Shown: in pieces, positions 11,300 to 23,379 of the stretch
Layout: each line of letters starts with the position of its first letter
Numbering within the stretch: position 1 is the stretch's first letter
The notes under the pieces: generated by a model
The model's input: only the letters and a program-made list of their open reading frames with translations
What the model was told of the DNA's origin: nothing
The model's database searches: none
Source: Margaritifera margaritifera
Taxonomy: Eukaryota > Mollusca > Bivalvia > Unionida > Margaritiferidae
DNA length: 64,000 bases
Assembly: GCA_029931535.1 (NCBI GenBank)
Contig: JAQPZY010001148.1
Location: 372,001 to 436,000, forward strand
Direction: 5' to 3'
Program-made: the position numbers and the translations under genes

Positions 11300-12260
11300 T
11301 AAAATATCGAGCTAAGATGATAATGATCGAAAAAAAACAAGAAGAATAAACATAAATTGTAGAATAAAAGACTTAAAATACAAAATATAAAAAATAAAAC
11401 ACACAAAAAAAATATCTAAATCACAAAATAAAAAAATAGCAAAAACTAAAGCCCAAAATACAAACACCTAAAACAAAAGAATGTAAATGTAAAAAAAAAA
11501 GGTTTAATTGATAATCTATTTGGGTTACCTGGTGGGATCGTTACTTTACTCGGCGATGTGCCATCACTTGAGGCATTATTTTAATCTAATATATAATATA
11601 TGACTAAAAGTTATTGCCTATAATCTGAAGATCTGACAAAGCTATTCAAATGTCTACTTTTGTCATTTTTCTATTAATTCACTTTGATTTTTATCTTACT
11701 GTTACAAACAAAATGTGCAGCATCCTAGTATTTTGCTGTTTCTATATTATTATGTTTAACTTTATCTTTCCCAAATTCGTTTTTACATATGTGTTAAAAC
11801 GTCGCTGCAGCTTGTTTAGTTTCATCTTCTTCTGTCATGTTTATTGTGTTTTTTGTGTATTGGTATTTATGCATTAGTCTATTCATTTCATTTGTTGTTG
11901 TTTCCAAATTTTTCATAAAATGTTTTATTACATCTTCTCTACTGTATGTGTAGCCGTATGAAACTGGAATATGATCTCTTATATTTTAGTATGCATTTTG
12001 TATTTTGTATTTTAATTTTGCCAATAAAATAAACAATCTAGAAAACAATGTGTCAACTTTAATTTCCACGTTTTCTTTTTCTTGTTATTTTTTTTAAAGT
12101 TTTCTATTTTTTTTTTGTTTTCTTTTCATTTTATATTCAATGTTTATTTTCAATTTTTAATTTGTTATTTTTAATTTTTTTTTAAAATATTTGTTCATTT
12201 ATTTTTAATATTTATTTTTCATTTTATTGGCATTTATTTTTTAAATTTTCTTGTAAATTT
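11300..12260. other. A-rich then T-rich stretch, no clear gene
   Basis: 11330-11510 is A-rich on the plus strand and 12050-12250 is T-rich, so the flanks of this interval are roughly complementary in composition, but I cannot align them as an inverted repeat. A short readable stretch LPGGIVTLLGDVPSLEALF at about 11520-11580 could be a further scrap of the neighbouring relic. 11650-11877 is a hydrophobic frame without recognisable features. Confidence 0.35.
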
Positions 12261-12614
12261 ATTTTCAGTTTGTCGGAAAACTGTATTGTACCACTACTAC
12301 AATTGGACAACCGAGTTGGGATTATGCCAAGTCTGCATATTCGGGGCACATATATGATATTCCGGTTAACCGATTGAACAGATATGATCGAATTAGGTTT
12401 ATACCAAGTCTGCGCCGTTGTGGAGGGGGTAGGGGTTGGGTGGGCACACATCTGGTTTGGGTTAACATATAAAATTGATGATCGAGTTGTTGTTATACCA
12501 AGTCTGTACGTTGGCTGGACACACATGTGGTTCGGGTAAATGTACACAGCATATGATCTAATTGGGGTTATACCAAGTCCACACGATCAGGGTACACATA
12601 TTTGGTTCGTTTAA

Positions 12615-13883
12615 GGTGTGTTACGACTCTAGGTCTTAAAATATGTAACAGAAAGAAAGTGAAATCAACAATGTAAGTAAAATCACCAAGCAATTTATTT
12701 CCAGACAATTAAAGTGAAAATTCAAAAGACACTTACAATTTGTGAGTTAAATTCCAAATCATCCTAAATGTCCTAATCACAAGTCCAAAATGATAGAATG
12801 TTCCGGGTGAATTCCAATAGCCTTGAATGTCCTGATGTACCACAAAAATGTAATCCAGAATGTATTTGAATGAGTTCACATACATCCCAAAATCATGCTT
12901 TAATCCAAGAGTCAGTGAAGACTTTAGTTTTTCTAGTGAATATTGTAAATAAATAATTCCCTCAAATTATATCTGATTTCAACAACACAACTAGAATAGA
13001 TTCCTTACAGACTGATCTTTTAGAACCAAAATTCAAGAACATAAATGAATTTGTTTACCAGAATCTGTATATAAATACACATGCCTACATAACCTATGTC
13101 ACATCAGAATATGAGTATTTCTAATGGAAAAAAATACTGGCCTGCCTGACATATGTCACAAAAGTCTAATTGCGAGATGCCTATGTAAATACTATGTAAA
13201 CAACTGGACAAAAGTTAAGTAGATATTTTCAAATAACCATACAACTTACAATCATAGACAAAAGTTAAGTATATAGACACCATACATAACAGGTGTATGT
13301 GTCCTTCTGGGTCATTACACCATGTCTTTTGGCCATATGACTTCCAGTGAGCAGAGCAGTAACTATACATTCTAATTAATTCTAGGAGGACCTTGTTTAC
13401 ATTGTTGTAATTACAAATAGGTATAAATAGTTAATTAACAAGCAACATTTGTTAATTTTCATAGCTTCACTAAAAATCCAAAAGATCAAGATTTTATTTT
13501 GACTTATCCCCCTAAAGATATAGTTGTAATGTTGAGGTTTACTCGTTCATAACATCAGTGACCACTGTGGTTTGCATAGATGACTATGGTGTGAAGACAC
13601 CTGTGCATATGCTCTCATGTACATTTATAGGGGATGTGGCAAAATTGTTTTCAAACGTTTCCGACTTTATCATTTTCTGATGAAATTTTAGAAACTAACA
13701 AAAAATAAATTGCTTCTTTAAGTGGCGGCTGATTTAATATTTTTTAGCTATTTGCAATTACAATACTGTCATCCAGGCACTCTTACCAGTTATAATTAAT
13801 TACAATGTATAGTTTCTGCTGTGCTCATTGGAAGTCATATGGTCAAAAGACATGATGTAATGACAAAGAAGGGCACATAAACC
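12615..13883. mobile_element. Inverted-repeat element flanked by TTAA, carrying a nested LTR
   Basis: The right arm (13795-13883) is the inverse of 13293-13390: both read, from the outside, GGT(T/G)TATGTG(C/T)CCTTCT, then GTCATTACA, then CATGTCTTTTG.CCATATGAC. The left arm is split by a solo LTR (12619-13292), whose 4-bp target copy puts the first four bases of the arm at 12615-12618. Outside both ends is TTAA (12611-12614 and 13884-13887). Without the LTR the element is about 590 bp. TTAA flanks suggest a piggyBac-type MITE, though the terminal bases are not the classic ones. Its centre is AT-rich and non-coding. Confidence 0.65.
12619..13292 (+). mobile_element. Solo LTR, copy 2
   Basis: TGTTACGACTCTAGG...CATACATAACA with GGTG direct repeats on both sides (12615-12618, 13293-13296). 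It is about 85 percent similar at its 5' end to the element at 27457-28144. No coding content, so it is a solo LTR. It sits four bases inside the end of the TTAA-flanked inverted-repeat element, so it inserted later. Confidence 0.75.
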
Positions 13884-14479
13884 TTAATATATAAAAAGGA
13901 TTATGGAGTTTGAGGTATACCAACACTGCACGATCAATGGATAGCCTATAATCGATAATACGGATAATCGAGTTGGGGTTATACCAAGTCTGTACAATTG
14001 GGGGACATACATGATTGAATTTGGGGTTATATCAAGTCTGCACGATCGGGGACATACGTATGACATGTGGTCTGTGTTAACCGATGAAACAGATGATCGA
14101 GTTAGGATTATAACAAGTTTGCACGATCTTGGGGAATACCTGAGGTTCCGGTTAATATTTAACGACAGCAGATCGAGTTGGAGTTATATCACGTATACAA
14201 GGTTAAGGGACACACGTTTGGTTCGGGTTAATCGATAAAACAAATGATCGACTTGAAGTTATGCTAAGTCTGCACGATAGTGGAAATACATGTGATAGGG
14301 ATTAATATATAAAACGGATAATCGAGTTGGGGTTAAATCAAATCTGTACAATCGGGAACATATATGTATTTCTCGTTAACATATAATTCGGGGAACCGAG
14401 TTGGGTTATACCAAGTCTGCACGACGTGGATAGTCAGGTGGTTCGATTAAACATATAAAACGGACAATCGAGGTCCGGA

Positions 14480-17200
14480 TAAACAAGATTATACTGTTGC
14501 AGATACATAACACCAAGAGGTTACAAGGGTCGGCAATATCCATGACATTTACATTTTCTCCACGAGCTTTATGTAAATTTAAATTCATTTTTGTTAGCTG
14601 GATGTTTGTTGCTTATTATCCATAATATTATCATACGGGTTAGAGCTCTGTTTACCGTGGGTGAAAACATTGGTTTAACTTGGACATCATCTGCAGTCTT
14701 GTGTATCATTGTCAATCCCACTGATTTTCATAACATCTTGAAACAAAGCTTACAAAATCAGTAAAAACAAATTGTCAAATATATGTATGGCACACGTATC
14801 ACCACCCCTACACCCGAAAGAAAGCAACGTTGTTTAGATATTGTTTGTGTATGTTTTTAAATGAAGTTAGTGGTGCTGTATGAATAAATACTAAGTAAAA
14901 CAATCCTTCAGGGAATATCGACTTCAGATTGGTAGATACCTGGTATCAGATATGTAAGAAAAGTATGGATTCGGCTAACATTGTATGCTATCAAATGCAA
15001 ACAACCAAGAAGTGTTTGGACTGGGTCAAGGAGCTATCATTGTTATGGGTACACTGAAAACAGCACACACACACAAAAAAAAACCTCTTGAACCAGACAA
15101 ATATATCCAATCGCTCAACTGACTGGTCATAAAGATTCAAAATGCCGGGATTAGAAGACGAAGCAAACCAGTAAGTTTGAATGAATTTAAAATACGAATA
15201 GATCATGAAACATTTTCAAAATTTTATTGTTTCGTATTTTTTTAAAACATCAGTTTTTCGTGATGAAGTTATTTTGGTACTTATCAAAAGGAACAATAGT
15301 TTTATTACCTCAAAAATGGACAGGTCTATTCATGTCCTTTCATTTATAATACGGATAGATGTTAGCGTTTATCACATGTTCCAGAAGCCATATGTTTTGT
15401 GTTCAATGTGTAATGCAAACAGACACGCGTACAAACTGCGGATTACCTCTGAGCTACGTCAGTTTGTACCGTGTGTATATGTCCATGCTGCGTAAATAAT
15501 GTGCACCGCATGATCTCTGGAAATTTCGTTTTCTGACAGATGCAATGTTCAGCAAAGTATCTAAATTGTTAGACATAAAATTTCGTCTGTCAGGTAGCAG
15601 AATAGGATTCTGTTTTGAGTTCAAGCACATTTTTAAAAACCACATTTGACACTAGATATTTGTAAACTGAACAATTTCTGCTACATTCGTGTAAATAATT
15701 GCATTTCTATTTATAGTTAATTGAATTGATAGGGCAGTCTGTATATGTGTATGTAAAGACTTTTCAAGATTATACTGGTATAATTTATTATATGGAAGAT
15801 ACATTTCAAAGAATCTCAGGCTCGATTTGTCAGCCGACATAAAACATTGCAAAAGTCTGGACATATCTTTATTGAGGCAAAAGCATATAGGATAACAAAA
15901 GTAACCTGGCACAAAAGGAAGAAATTCTGAAAGTTGGGAATGGAAACCCCAGGCTTGTCAGCACAGATAATATTATATGTACATCCAGGTATAGCTTTAC
16001 AGTTGTGTGAGCTAAGAACATATTTGAGAGCAATTTAGTGTGCAACGCTAGTCGTGTCCGCCGAATAAAATTAAGATTAATTGACTACAAGATACTTTTG
16101 TATTGAAAATTGCAGTAAGAATCTTTAATCCAGAGTGCGTAAAATGCCATTTTTTCAGCAAAAGTAACATAAAGTCCACAATTGGTAGTTAATTTAGTTG
16201 TTACAGTCAAACGTGTCTACGAAGTTACTTATATAATTGAAACTATCCTCTTTAAACAGATGTCCATTATATACAATTAATTAGTCTACCTGTTCGAAAT
16301 GTACATAGTGATGCTATACAGAGGTGACCACGATAACAGTTTTGACCGTACGAGAAATGAAAAGCAACATTCATACTATTTTAGCTATCGCAATTAACAG
16401 ACCGAAACAATTCTTTACCTATTTAATTTTTAACTTTTTTGGACTGTTATCAGTGTTCGTCTTTCGAGGTTTGCTAAGGAACTGGGAAATGCCACCGATA
16501 TAACAAAGTTCATGTTAACACTGAACACCGTTGTCTTTGACATTTAATATCGAGTGTTTGTGTGTATGTGTGTGTGTGTGTGTGTTCATATTTTGTAACT
16601 AATGTGTCCTGCATGACCTCAGCAATGTAACGTTTGCTTCCTCATGTTTGCACAACCACATTTCCTTTCAGAGTGTTTAGCGTAGCCTAAAAACTTGTAG
16701 GCAATACAGATATCATCAGCCAAGTAGCAGAGTATACTTCCACGTTTAGTTATAATATTACATCTCATTTGTAACCTGATAGATGTAAACTGAACCATCC
16801 CCATCACATTCTGTTAAATAATTCCATCAGAGATGGTCTGCTTTCATTTTCAAAAAATTTCTCAAAACTGTTTATTATATTGAGATTTTGCATCATCTCC
16901 TTTTGATGGATTTCTAACAATATTGGAATTTTTGTTTGTGGTAGATATAATACAAGGGTTGTATTTAATTCAATAATTGTACAATATCACATTTTGGAGA
17001 CCTTTTAGTCTTGAAATACAAGCTGATGAGTTCTTAAACTTCGCAGAAATTCTCAATTTTTCCTCAGAAATGAAACATGACTATTTTCAGGAGAATGCAG
17101 GATATCATGACTGTATTTTAATCCTTAATGCGTACTTATAGTTTGGCACCAAGAAAAGTAGTTTCAGACCAATGAGATGTTTTTATTTAACAACGTTGAT
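14480..17200. repeat. Duplicated non-coding segment, copy at about 56480-57720
   Basis: Collinear with 56.5-57.7 kb. Anchors are TAACTTGGACATCATCTGCA (14672) against TAACTTGGACGTTATCTGCA (56666), AGATACTTTTGTATTGAAAATTGCAGTA (16092 region) against AGATACTTTGGTATGAAATTTGCAGTA (57147 region), and GGTTTGCTAAGGAACTGGGAAAT (16469) against CGTTTGCTAAGGAACTGGGAAAT (57532). Inside this copy, 15490-15800 and 16590-16830 are themselves similar (each with GTGCACCGCATGA/GTGTCCTGCATGA and a later TGTAAACTGAAC). No convincing exon is present. Confidence 0.65.
16557..16585. repeat. (GT)n microsatellite
   Basis: GTGTGTATGTGTG... run. Confidence 0.9.
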
Positions 17201-17339
17201 ATCTGGGTGATTTATCGTATACGATTTTATAAACTTCTCGATGCGGGGTCTACATGGACAAATAATGTACTGAGCATGAACACATGAATACGATATCATA
17301 ATATCTGGTTCCAACTAATTCTCATCATAATTTCCAGTA

Positions 17340-17450
17340 CGATTATATTTTGAATCTACTTGGGGTAAAAACAGAAAGATATGCCGAGGCTTCTTTCAGG
17401 TTTGCTGCTCCCCATGTCTGGGACAGCCTTGCCAAACTAGATTTGATGCG
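17340..17450 (+). pseudogene. LINE reverse-transcriptase C-terminal scrap
   Basis: A short plus-strand frame reads LGVKTERYAEASFRFAAPHV then WDSLAKLDL. A sequence of this form (Arg-Tyr...Ala...Phe..AAP..WN/DSLP) closes the RT domain of Jockey/CR1-type LINEs. Nothing upstream matches the RT core, so this is an isolated relic in the opposite orientation to the two LINEs at the left. Confidence 0.6.
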
Positions 17451-17459
17451 CGAACTCTT

Positions 17460-18010
17460 ATGGCGTTTTCCGCAGGTTGTTGCAGACACGGGAGGGGGCT
17501 ACATGCAAGTGTAGCATTTGCAAATAACTTTGTTTTGTTAAAAAAACAGCAATTTTAGTATTGTAATTGATTACATAAACTGTATAATTATTGCTAGGAA
17601 TAACCAATACTACAGAGTTATGTTTTTGGCACTCGGTATCAACACTTCTTTCACTGTCGTTATTTGATATCATTCCTTCTACATCTCTTTTAATATATAT
17701 TTTAAGATTATATAAACTATCAGATATTAATACAGATTTAGGTCTCTTTTATCGCTATTGTAGTTGTAGATATTGTTTATTGTAGTTTTAGGTCATTTGA
17801 AATATTTGTAATAACCGACTATACAATCTATTTTGTTATGAAATGGACAAATTACCATTTCTATTATCAGTTGGATTGGTGAAATAGATTTATTTTTCAG
17901 GTCTTTTTCCTGTAATGTATGTTGCCATTTTCTTGAAGTAAATTTAAACAGTTAAGACTCACACATCCAAAACTTAAACATTTACTGTTTACTTTATAAC
18001 GCTTTGATGT
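17460..18010. other. No gene seen
   Basis: AT-rich sequence following the LINE scrap. I see no feature. Confidence 0.4.
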
Positions 18011-18012
18011 CT

Positions 18013-18390
18013 CTACTTCGTAAGATCTAATATAGACTTTTTCATGATTTGTTCGAAACTCTGCTTTTCACGTAACTGTTTTCCCTCCTCAACAGAAGTT
18101 TTCATTAATTCCTCGAGATTTGAATTCTCTGTTATTTTCACTTTATTTATTACTGCATTCTTCATTTCCATGCATCTAATATATGCATTAATTATTAAAC
18201 TGAATTCATCATGATTAATATCATTGTCAGTCGTTACTCTGATTACCGTCTTATCAATACTATTTAGTTTACTAATAGCAGCAGCAACTATTTAATAATG
18301 TTTTAATACCTTATGGTAAACCATTTCATCTCCGAAAGCTTTGGCTGCAAATCCTAATGCTGTAAAAGGGCTGATGAATATTTTTTCCAA
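18013..18390 (-). pseudogene. Repeat-borne ORF of unknown function, C-terminal part
   Basis: The minus strand translates coherently for about 120 codons with one internal TAA: a small hydrophobic start (FTALGFAAKAFGDEM), HKVLKHY, stop, then AAAISKLNSIDKTVIRVTT, INHDEFSLIINAY, a Lys/Glu-rich helix (ENSNLEELMKTSVEEGKQ) and an end at TAG 18013-18015. It looks like a helical ORF with a glycine/alanine N-terminal region that I have seen among repeats of invertebrate genomes; I cannot name it. The upstream part appears at 19905-19999, beyond a large palindrome. Confidence 0.45.
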
Positions 18391-19880
18391 GCACTCGCCC
18401 CTGGGACAGGTGAGTTGGAATAGATACTCGTCCCTGTCATCACTTTACTCAACACAGTACGCTTACCAACAACACTACTTGCGCATTTACAAAATAAATC
18501 CACTGGCACCAGGCGCGTGCTTGATACTGCATGGATCCAAACAATGAAAATATTATGTTCGGAGCGACAACAGCTATTTTAAAACCTTTCTAATACGTAG
18601 CCCCTCAGATAAATCTATAATAAGAGTTAAGGTTTACAGTTTCACACATAGTCTTCGATTTTTAGGACTTTCGCGTTTACAGTGACACTTTTTAGTAATC
18701 TAGCTGCCATTGTAATGCGAAGAAAGTTTGCTTTTCAAAGACTATGGCACATTTTTATGAGCTAGATATGTGGGAAATTAAGAGTCAGAACATATCAACA
18801 TTTTTTAAAAAAATTCGTCTGGTCGAACAGTTATACGCTCGCCTCAGGTCGCCGGTATTTTCAAAACTGTTCAACTTTATTGTCATACAAAAGTGAAAAC
18901 GCCAGCAGATATTTCTATAAGTATGTAATTACTTTTCAAACGAAAAATGTCGCTAACTAACGTATAAAGAAGAATTTTTTCGTCACGACCCCAATTAAAT
19001 TACGACCAATCACGTGTCTGGACATTATGTGCTTTATAAACAGATTACAATGGCATGCATTGAGTGAAATTTGGTGGGAATCGGACAAGACACTTGACAT
19101 TCTTCTGCCCATTGTAAGTTTGCAACATTTGTCTTGCGAAAAATAATTACCAGTACATACTTATAGAAATATCTGCTGGTGTCTTTGATTTGTCTTGACA
19201 AAGCATCAATAAAGCTATACAGTTTTCAAAATACAAGTGACCTGGAATGAGCATAAAACTCTCGAACCAGTAGAAAAATCACAAGATTTTTTGACATTCT
19301 CTGGCTTATAACTTATCACAACTCTAACTCATAAAGATGTGTGATAAGCTCCTTGAAAAGAAGAATTTCTCCACCTTGAAATGATGCCTAGATTAATGAA
19401 ATTGTCACTGTAAACGAGAAAACCATTAAATAATCTAAGGCTATGTGTGAAACTGCAACTTCTCGATTTAGTATACAAACCATGTCTCTTATTATATATT
19501 TTTAAGGGGCCATACACTAGAAGGGTTTTAAACCAGTGTCCTCGTGCCCATCATAATGTCTTCATGATATGGACCCATTTCAGTGTCAAGTTTGCATTCG
19601 AGTACTTGTGTACAAATCAAAGTCGGCTTCCTTTGCAACAAGTTCTGGACTGAAAACAATTAGGCAATAAACGCAAAAGTAATTGATAATTGATGCATGA
19701 ACGATGTTAAGCAGTGTTGAACTTAGCCGCTCGTCAAGGGTAGAAAATACACAGAGATGTATTCTCAAGGTGCGAATCTGCAATCTACTCGGCCCAGGGA
19801 CGAGTAAGTACCAACGTTTTCCTCGCCACAGACAATTTTTACCTGGTCAGTACGAGAGGACGAGTGATTTTCCTGAGCCC
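18390..19880. mobile_element. Large degenerate palindrome (foldback-like element), ~1.5 kb
   Basis: Two arms of about 600-700 bp in opposite orientation around a centre near 19030. Matching pairs include CAGCAGATATTTCTATAAGT (18902) with the inverse at 19150-19180; CTTTTCAAAGACTATGGCACA (18733) with the inverse of 19338-19360; TTTCACACATAG (18639) with the inverse of 19441-19452; CCTTCTA/CCTTTCTAATA and TAATAAGAG (18580-18630) with the inverse of 19485-19530; ACTCGTCCCTG (18427) with the inverse of 19795-19806. Identity is roughly 70 percent, so the element is old. The right arm holds about 130 extra bases. It interrupts a minus-strand repeat ORF. Confidence 0.7.
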
Positions 19881-19904
19881 TGACAGGAGGACCAAAGCTA
19901 GTAA

Positions 19905-19999
19905 AGGCTAAAGGAATCATAAATCCAGTAGCTTTATTCCGGCAATTCCTAAACTAGCAGCTTCGTTACCCACTCCGCCAAAAAGAGTTGCCCTACTAA
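19905..19999 (-). pseudogene. Upstream part of the same repeat ORF
   Basis: Minus-strand pieces LFGGVGNEAASLGIAGI and, after a frame change, KATGFMIPLAFTSFGPP. This hydrophobic Gly/Ala-rich segment would precede FTALGFAAKAFG of the piece ending at 18390. The palindromic element 18390-19880 lies exactly between the two parts, which is why I read them as one interrupted ORF. Confidence 0.35.
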
Positions 20000-20420
20000 T
20001 TTATATCCAATTAAAAATTATATATGCTACTTTATATTTCTTTCTAACAAATCTGTAATGTTCTATCTCTTTAGTTAAATATTGTTTAAATTATTTATTT
20101 ATTTGTCATCTAAAACTATTACCAGTTTGAATTATTGGATATAATGGTAGTGCAGTTTTAAGCATTGGTATATTCTAACCACTTATATTTATGAAATAGA
20201 TACACTACACATATGCCTAGAATTAGGTTTCTGTTTAATTCGTCTCTCTCTTGGTGTGTTAGTAAGTTCTTTTAAATGTAATTTGTTGTTGTTTTTTTTT
20301 TTTTTGTTTTTTTTTTTTACATTGAAATGTAATTATCCTTAGGCCCACTAGTATTCATGTATTTACCTTGATTTATTTCATTATTTTATCTGGTAAGATT
20401 GCATGATGTGTTATATGGTA
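20000..20420. other. No gene seen
   Basis: AT-rich with a poly-T stretch at about 20290-20320. No feature supported. Confidence 0.4.
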
Positions 20421-20552
<132 letters not shown>

Positions 20553-20870
20553 TATTTCACGTATGCAAATTGAGCTTTATATATTCTATAGATTATACAT
20601 ATTGTATGCTTTGAAAACAATTTCATCAACTGGAAGTTTGTCGGGAAATCGGGACAGAGTTGAACGTTGGAAAAAGCCGAAGATGTCCACAGGTTGGATA
20701 AAAGCCAAGGATCTCCAATCAATTATACTGATTTCGATATGTGCTCATCAGCATATCAATAATGTGCACCTATTTATAAAATAGCAAAAATGTTTGAAAT
20801 AAACAAAATTTGTTTTGTTACTTACAGAAATGCACAGTATTTGAAAACGATAGATATATACCGTTCAATG

Positions 20871-21002
20871 TAGCATAGTTTCGCATCGTTTATAGCATAG
20901 TTTTGCATTGTTTATAGCATAGTTTCGTATCGTTTATAGCATAGTTTTGTATCGTTTATAGCATAGTTTCGTATCATTTATAGCATAGTTTCGTATCGTT
21001 TT
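20871..21002. repeat. 22-bp tandem repeat x6
   Basis: Six units of TAGCATAGTTTCGTATCGTT plus TA, with single-base variants. Confidence 0.95.
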
Positions 21003-21520
21003 TCCATGGCTAAGAACACTCACGTTTCACTGTGCGATGCATCTCTATAGTGTCATTCGCAGTGTCAGTCAGAGAGGTCCCGAAAACTTAGTCACTGTGG
21101 CCTGTCATCGAAACAAATAAATTCGTCCTTTTTAACATAGCTGAAATAATAAAATAAAAAAAATTAAGTTTGTACGTGACCCTATAGTCAGTAAATCATA
21201 CCAAAGTTGGCAATTACAATGGCATATTTTAGTTTGCTAAATCCGAATGGGGATATTGTGACAGTTTTGCGAAGCTCAGTAGCACTTAATGCAGACTATG
21301 AAAGCTATTAAAATGCCACATATAATGATATAATTCTTAGCTTGACGTGTGTATTATGCTTATATTTGTATGTATGTGCGTGTGTGTGAAAGGTAAGAGA
21401 AAGTGTGTGTGTGTGGGGGGGGATCAATTTAATTTCTGACCGAATTAATTTCTTGTTTTCCGCTAAGGGGCGAACGATCCGGCTCTGTTCAAGTTTTCTC
21501 CCTAAGCGATAGCTATCACC

Positions 21521-21523
<3 letters not shown>

Positions 21524-21590
<67 letters not shown>
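21524..21590. repeat. (AG)n microsatellite
   Basis: About 33 AG units; a GT-rich stretch lies just upstream (21370-21415). Confidence 0.98.
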
Positions 21591-21593
<3 letters not shown>

Positions 21594-22101
21594 GGTGGTG
21601 GCAGAGAGATGAAATTTGTGTTCAAGATCTTACAAAATTACAACATATTCATTTGTCCTTCTTTGAGCTTCACCGCATTCCAAATTCGTTCTTCACAATC
21701 ACTTATTGTAAACAGTCATATAGACAGTTTTAAACATTTGGATTTGTGGAATTTTGACCTAACATTTTGATTTGACACACTGCACAACCATGCTTCTGAT
21801 ATCAATTGTTTTCTGAATGAGAGAAAGAGAGATCAAATCGAATTTCATCTAAAAATGAATTGGCATATTTCATTATTGTCATGGACAATGGTTGTTTATC
21901 CAGATCATTAATACATTACCACTTTAACGATTTCACAAGCAATGACCTGGCTTCATTTCCACAAAATTTGTCAAAATGGTTCCTTATATAGAGACCTGCA
22001 TCATCTCACTTATGATATATCTGACAATACTTGGATTTTTGTGAGAAGAAGATATCATACAAGGGTTGAATATAACTGTTTTAATGTTAAATTGCACGCC
22101 T

Positions 22102-22287
22102 GGGTGTCATTTTATTCTTGAAATACAATTTGAGGAATTCTTAAACTTTGAAGAAATCCTAAACTTTTCATCAGAAATAAAACAAGACTATTTTCAGGAG
22201 AATGCAGGATATTATGACTGTATTGTAATCATTAATGCCTGCCTAAAGTTCAGTGAAAAACTCACAGTTACCAACCAAGCAACATAA
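22102..22287 (+). pseudogene. Possible Ig-like exon relic
   Basis: Frame contains EEILNFSSEIKQDYF followed by QENAGYYDCIVI and EKLTVTN. The spacing Gly-Tyr-Tyr-x-Cys followed by a short strand resembles the F/G strands of an Ig domain (the D.G.Y.C signature, with N-A-G here). A diverged copy at about 17010-17150 has the same DNA (TTTTCAGGAGAATGCAGGAT in both) but no open frame. No credible acceptor or first-strand Cys is visible, so this is weak. Confidence 0.25.
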
Positions 22288-22299
22288 GAAAGACATCGA

Positions 22300-23150
22300 A
22301 AAACCTCAGTTTGAGGAAGAAAATCTGAGATGTTTAGTGAAACAAGGGCCTGCTCAAGCTACCACCCCCATGCTCCCCCAAAAAGTCATGCAACTCCGTT
22401 ATGATCATGGCTTTTAGCTTCTCATAAAATACTGAAGCCACAATTTCTCTCGCATTTTAAATTTATCTGACAAATTTTCTGTTTATAACTTCTAGACATT
22501 TTTTCACACCTGTAATTCACTTGTTTCACAACGAATATTAAATTTGATCCAGTGATTTAATTAAACCTCGAATCGACAGCAATATTGTTCAAAACTTTGG
22601 CTCCAGTAGGGGAAAATTATATATGCAGTGGAGAATGATTATTTATCTTGAAAACCCAAAACAACTTAATGTGTTTGGCTAGGTATGAACAATTATTATG
22701 AAATATGTCATACTCATCAGGTATCAACTGTTGCATATAAACACCGATAGAAAGCACGAAACAATAGATTAATTGGAGGAAGATCCGACCTCTTGAAATT
22801 CTGTACTTCTAGCGGTTCGCAACAAACTAATTAAATATGTAGACTGACCTTTATACCCAGAAGACACGTCAAACATCTCTTATATCGATCTTTTGCATCA
22901 CAAGCTTTCAACGTTCATGAATAGAGTATGAGATAAAAATTGAGGAAAACACATAGAAAAAGAACAAAACTTATTTATAGATATTTCGAATCACTTTATC
23001 TATATTCCTTTTTAAAAATATTCATCTGTGTTTATACTCTATTGATAAACATTTAAAGGTCTGTGATTGCACTGCAATTTTGCAAACACTCATAGTTTAT
23101 GAGTAATCTGTCTCCGAATTAACCACCTGTCAGTTTACGGACTGTTGAAT
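22300..23150. other. No gene seen
   Basis: Intergenic or intronic AT-rich DNA. No feature supported. Confidence 0.4.
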
Positions 23151-23379
23151 TCCTATACAAACTGGTACCGTATGCGTGTGGCCTGTCCACCACGGATTTG
23201 CTTCTATATGGTTTTTCTGCGTTACAGCCAGTAATGTCGGAGAAAAATATAACAGTACCGGAAAGCAACGTGTTGGTGTACGTGTAATGCTCTACTGTAT
23301 AGGGAAGTGCTTAGACAGCAGATGTAATATATCAGTTTGTAGGGCCTATATTTATGACTGAAGTTGCTCGCGCATCTCG

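Larger units (their letters stand above)
9230..11300 (+). mobile_element. Relic of a Maverick/Polinton (adintovirus-like) DNA element
   Basis: Plus-strand cluster of broken frames with the character of structural genes of Polinton/Maverick elements: a capsid-like C-terminal part (about 9240-9959), a glycine-rich hydrophobic small protein (about 10080-10430), a second small hydrophobic piece (about 10640-10780) and an adenain-like cysteine protease (about 10790-11290). All pieces have stops or frame changes. No polymerase B, integrase, packaging ATPase or long terminal inverted repeat is recognised in the window, so this is a partial fossil copy. Assignment rests mainly on the protease. Confidence 0.6.
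12270..14470. repeat. Diverged ~74-bp satellite array, copy 1 (interrupted)
   Basis: Degenerate head-to-tail units recognisable by GATCGAGTTGGGGTTATACC, AAGTCTGCACGATC, GGGGACATACATGTGG and TTAACC(G/A)ATAAAAC, about 74 bp apart. Units lie at 12290-12610 and 13905-14470, separated by a nested pair of transposons (12615-13883). The same family forms arrays at 46540-47270, 48700-48900 and 55640-56470. Frames through it are chance. Confidence 0.85.

Noticed and set aside
11650..11877. Hydrophobic 75-residue frame near the Polinton-type relic
   Set aside because: Composition follows the T-rich DNA; no motif.
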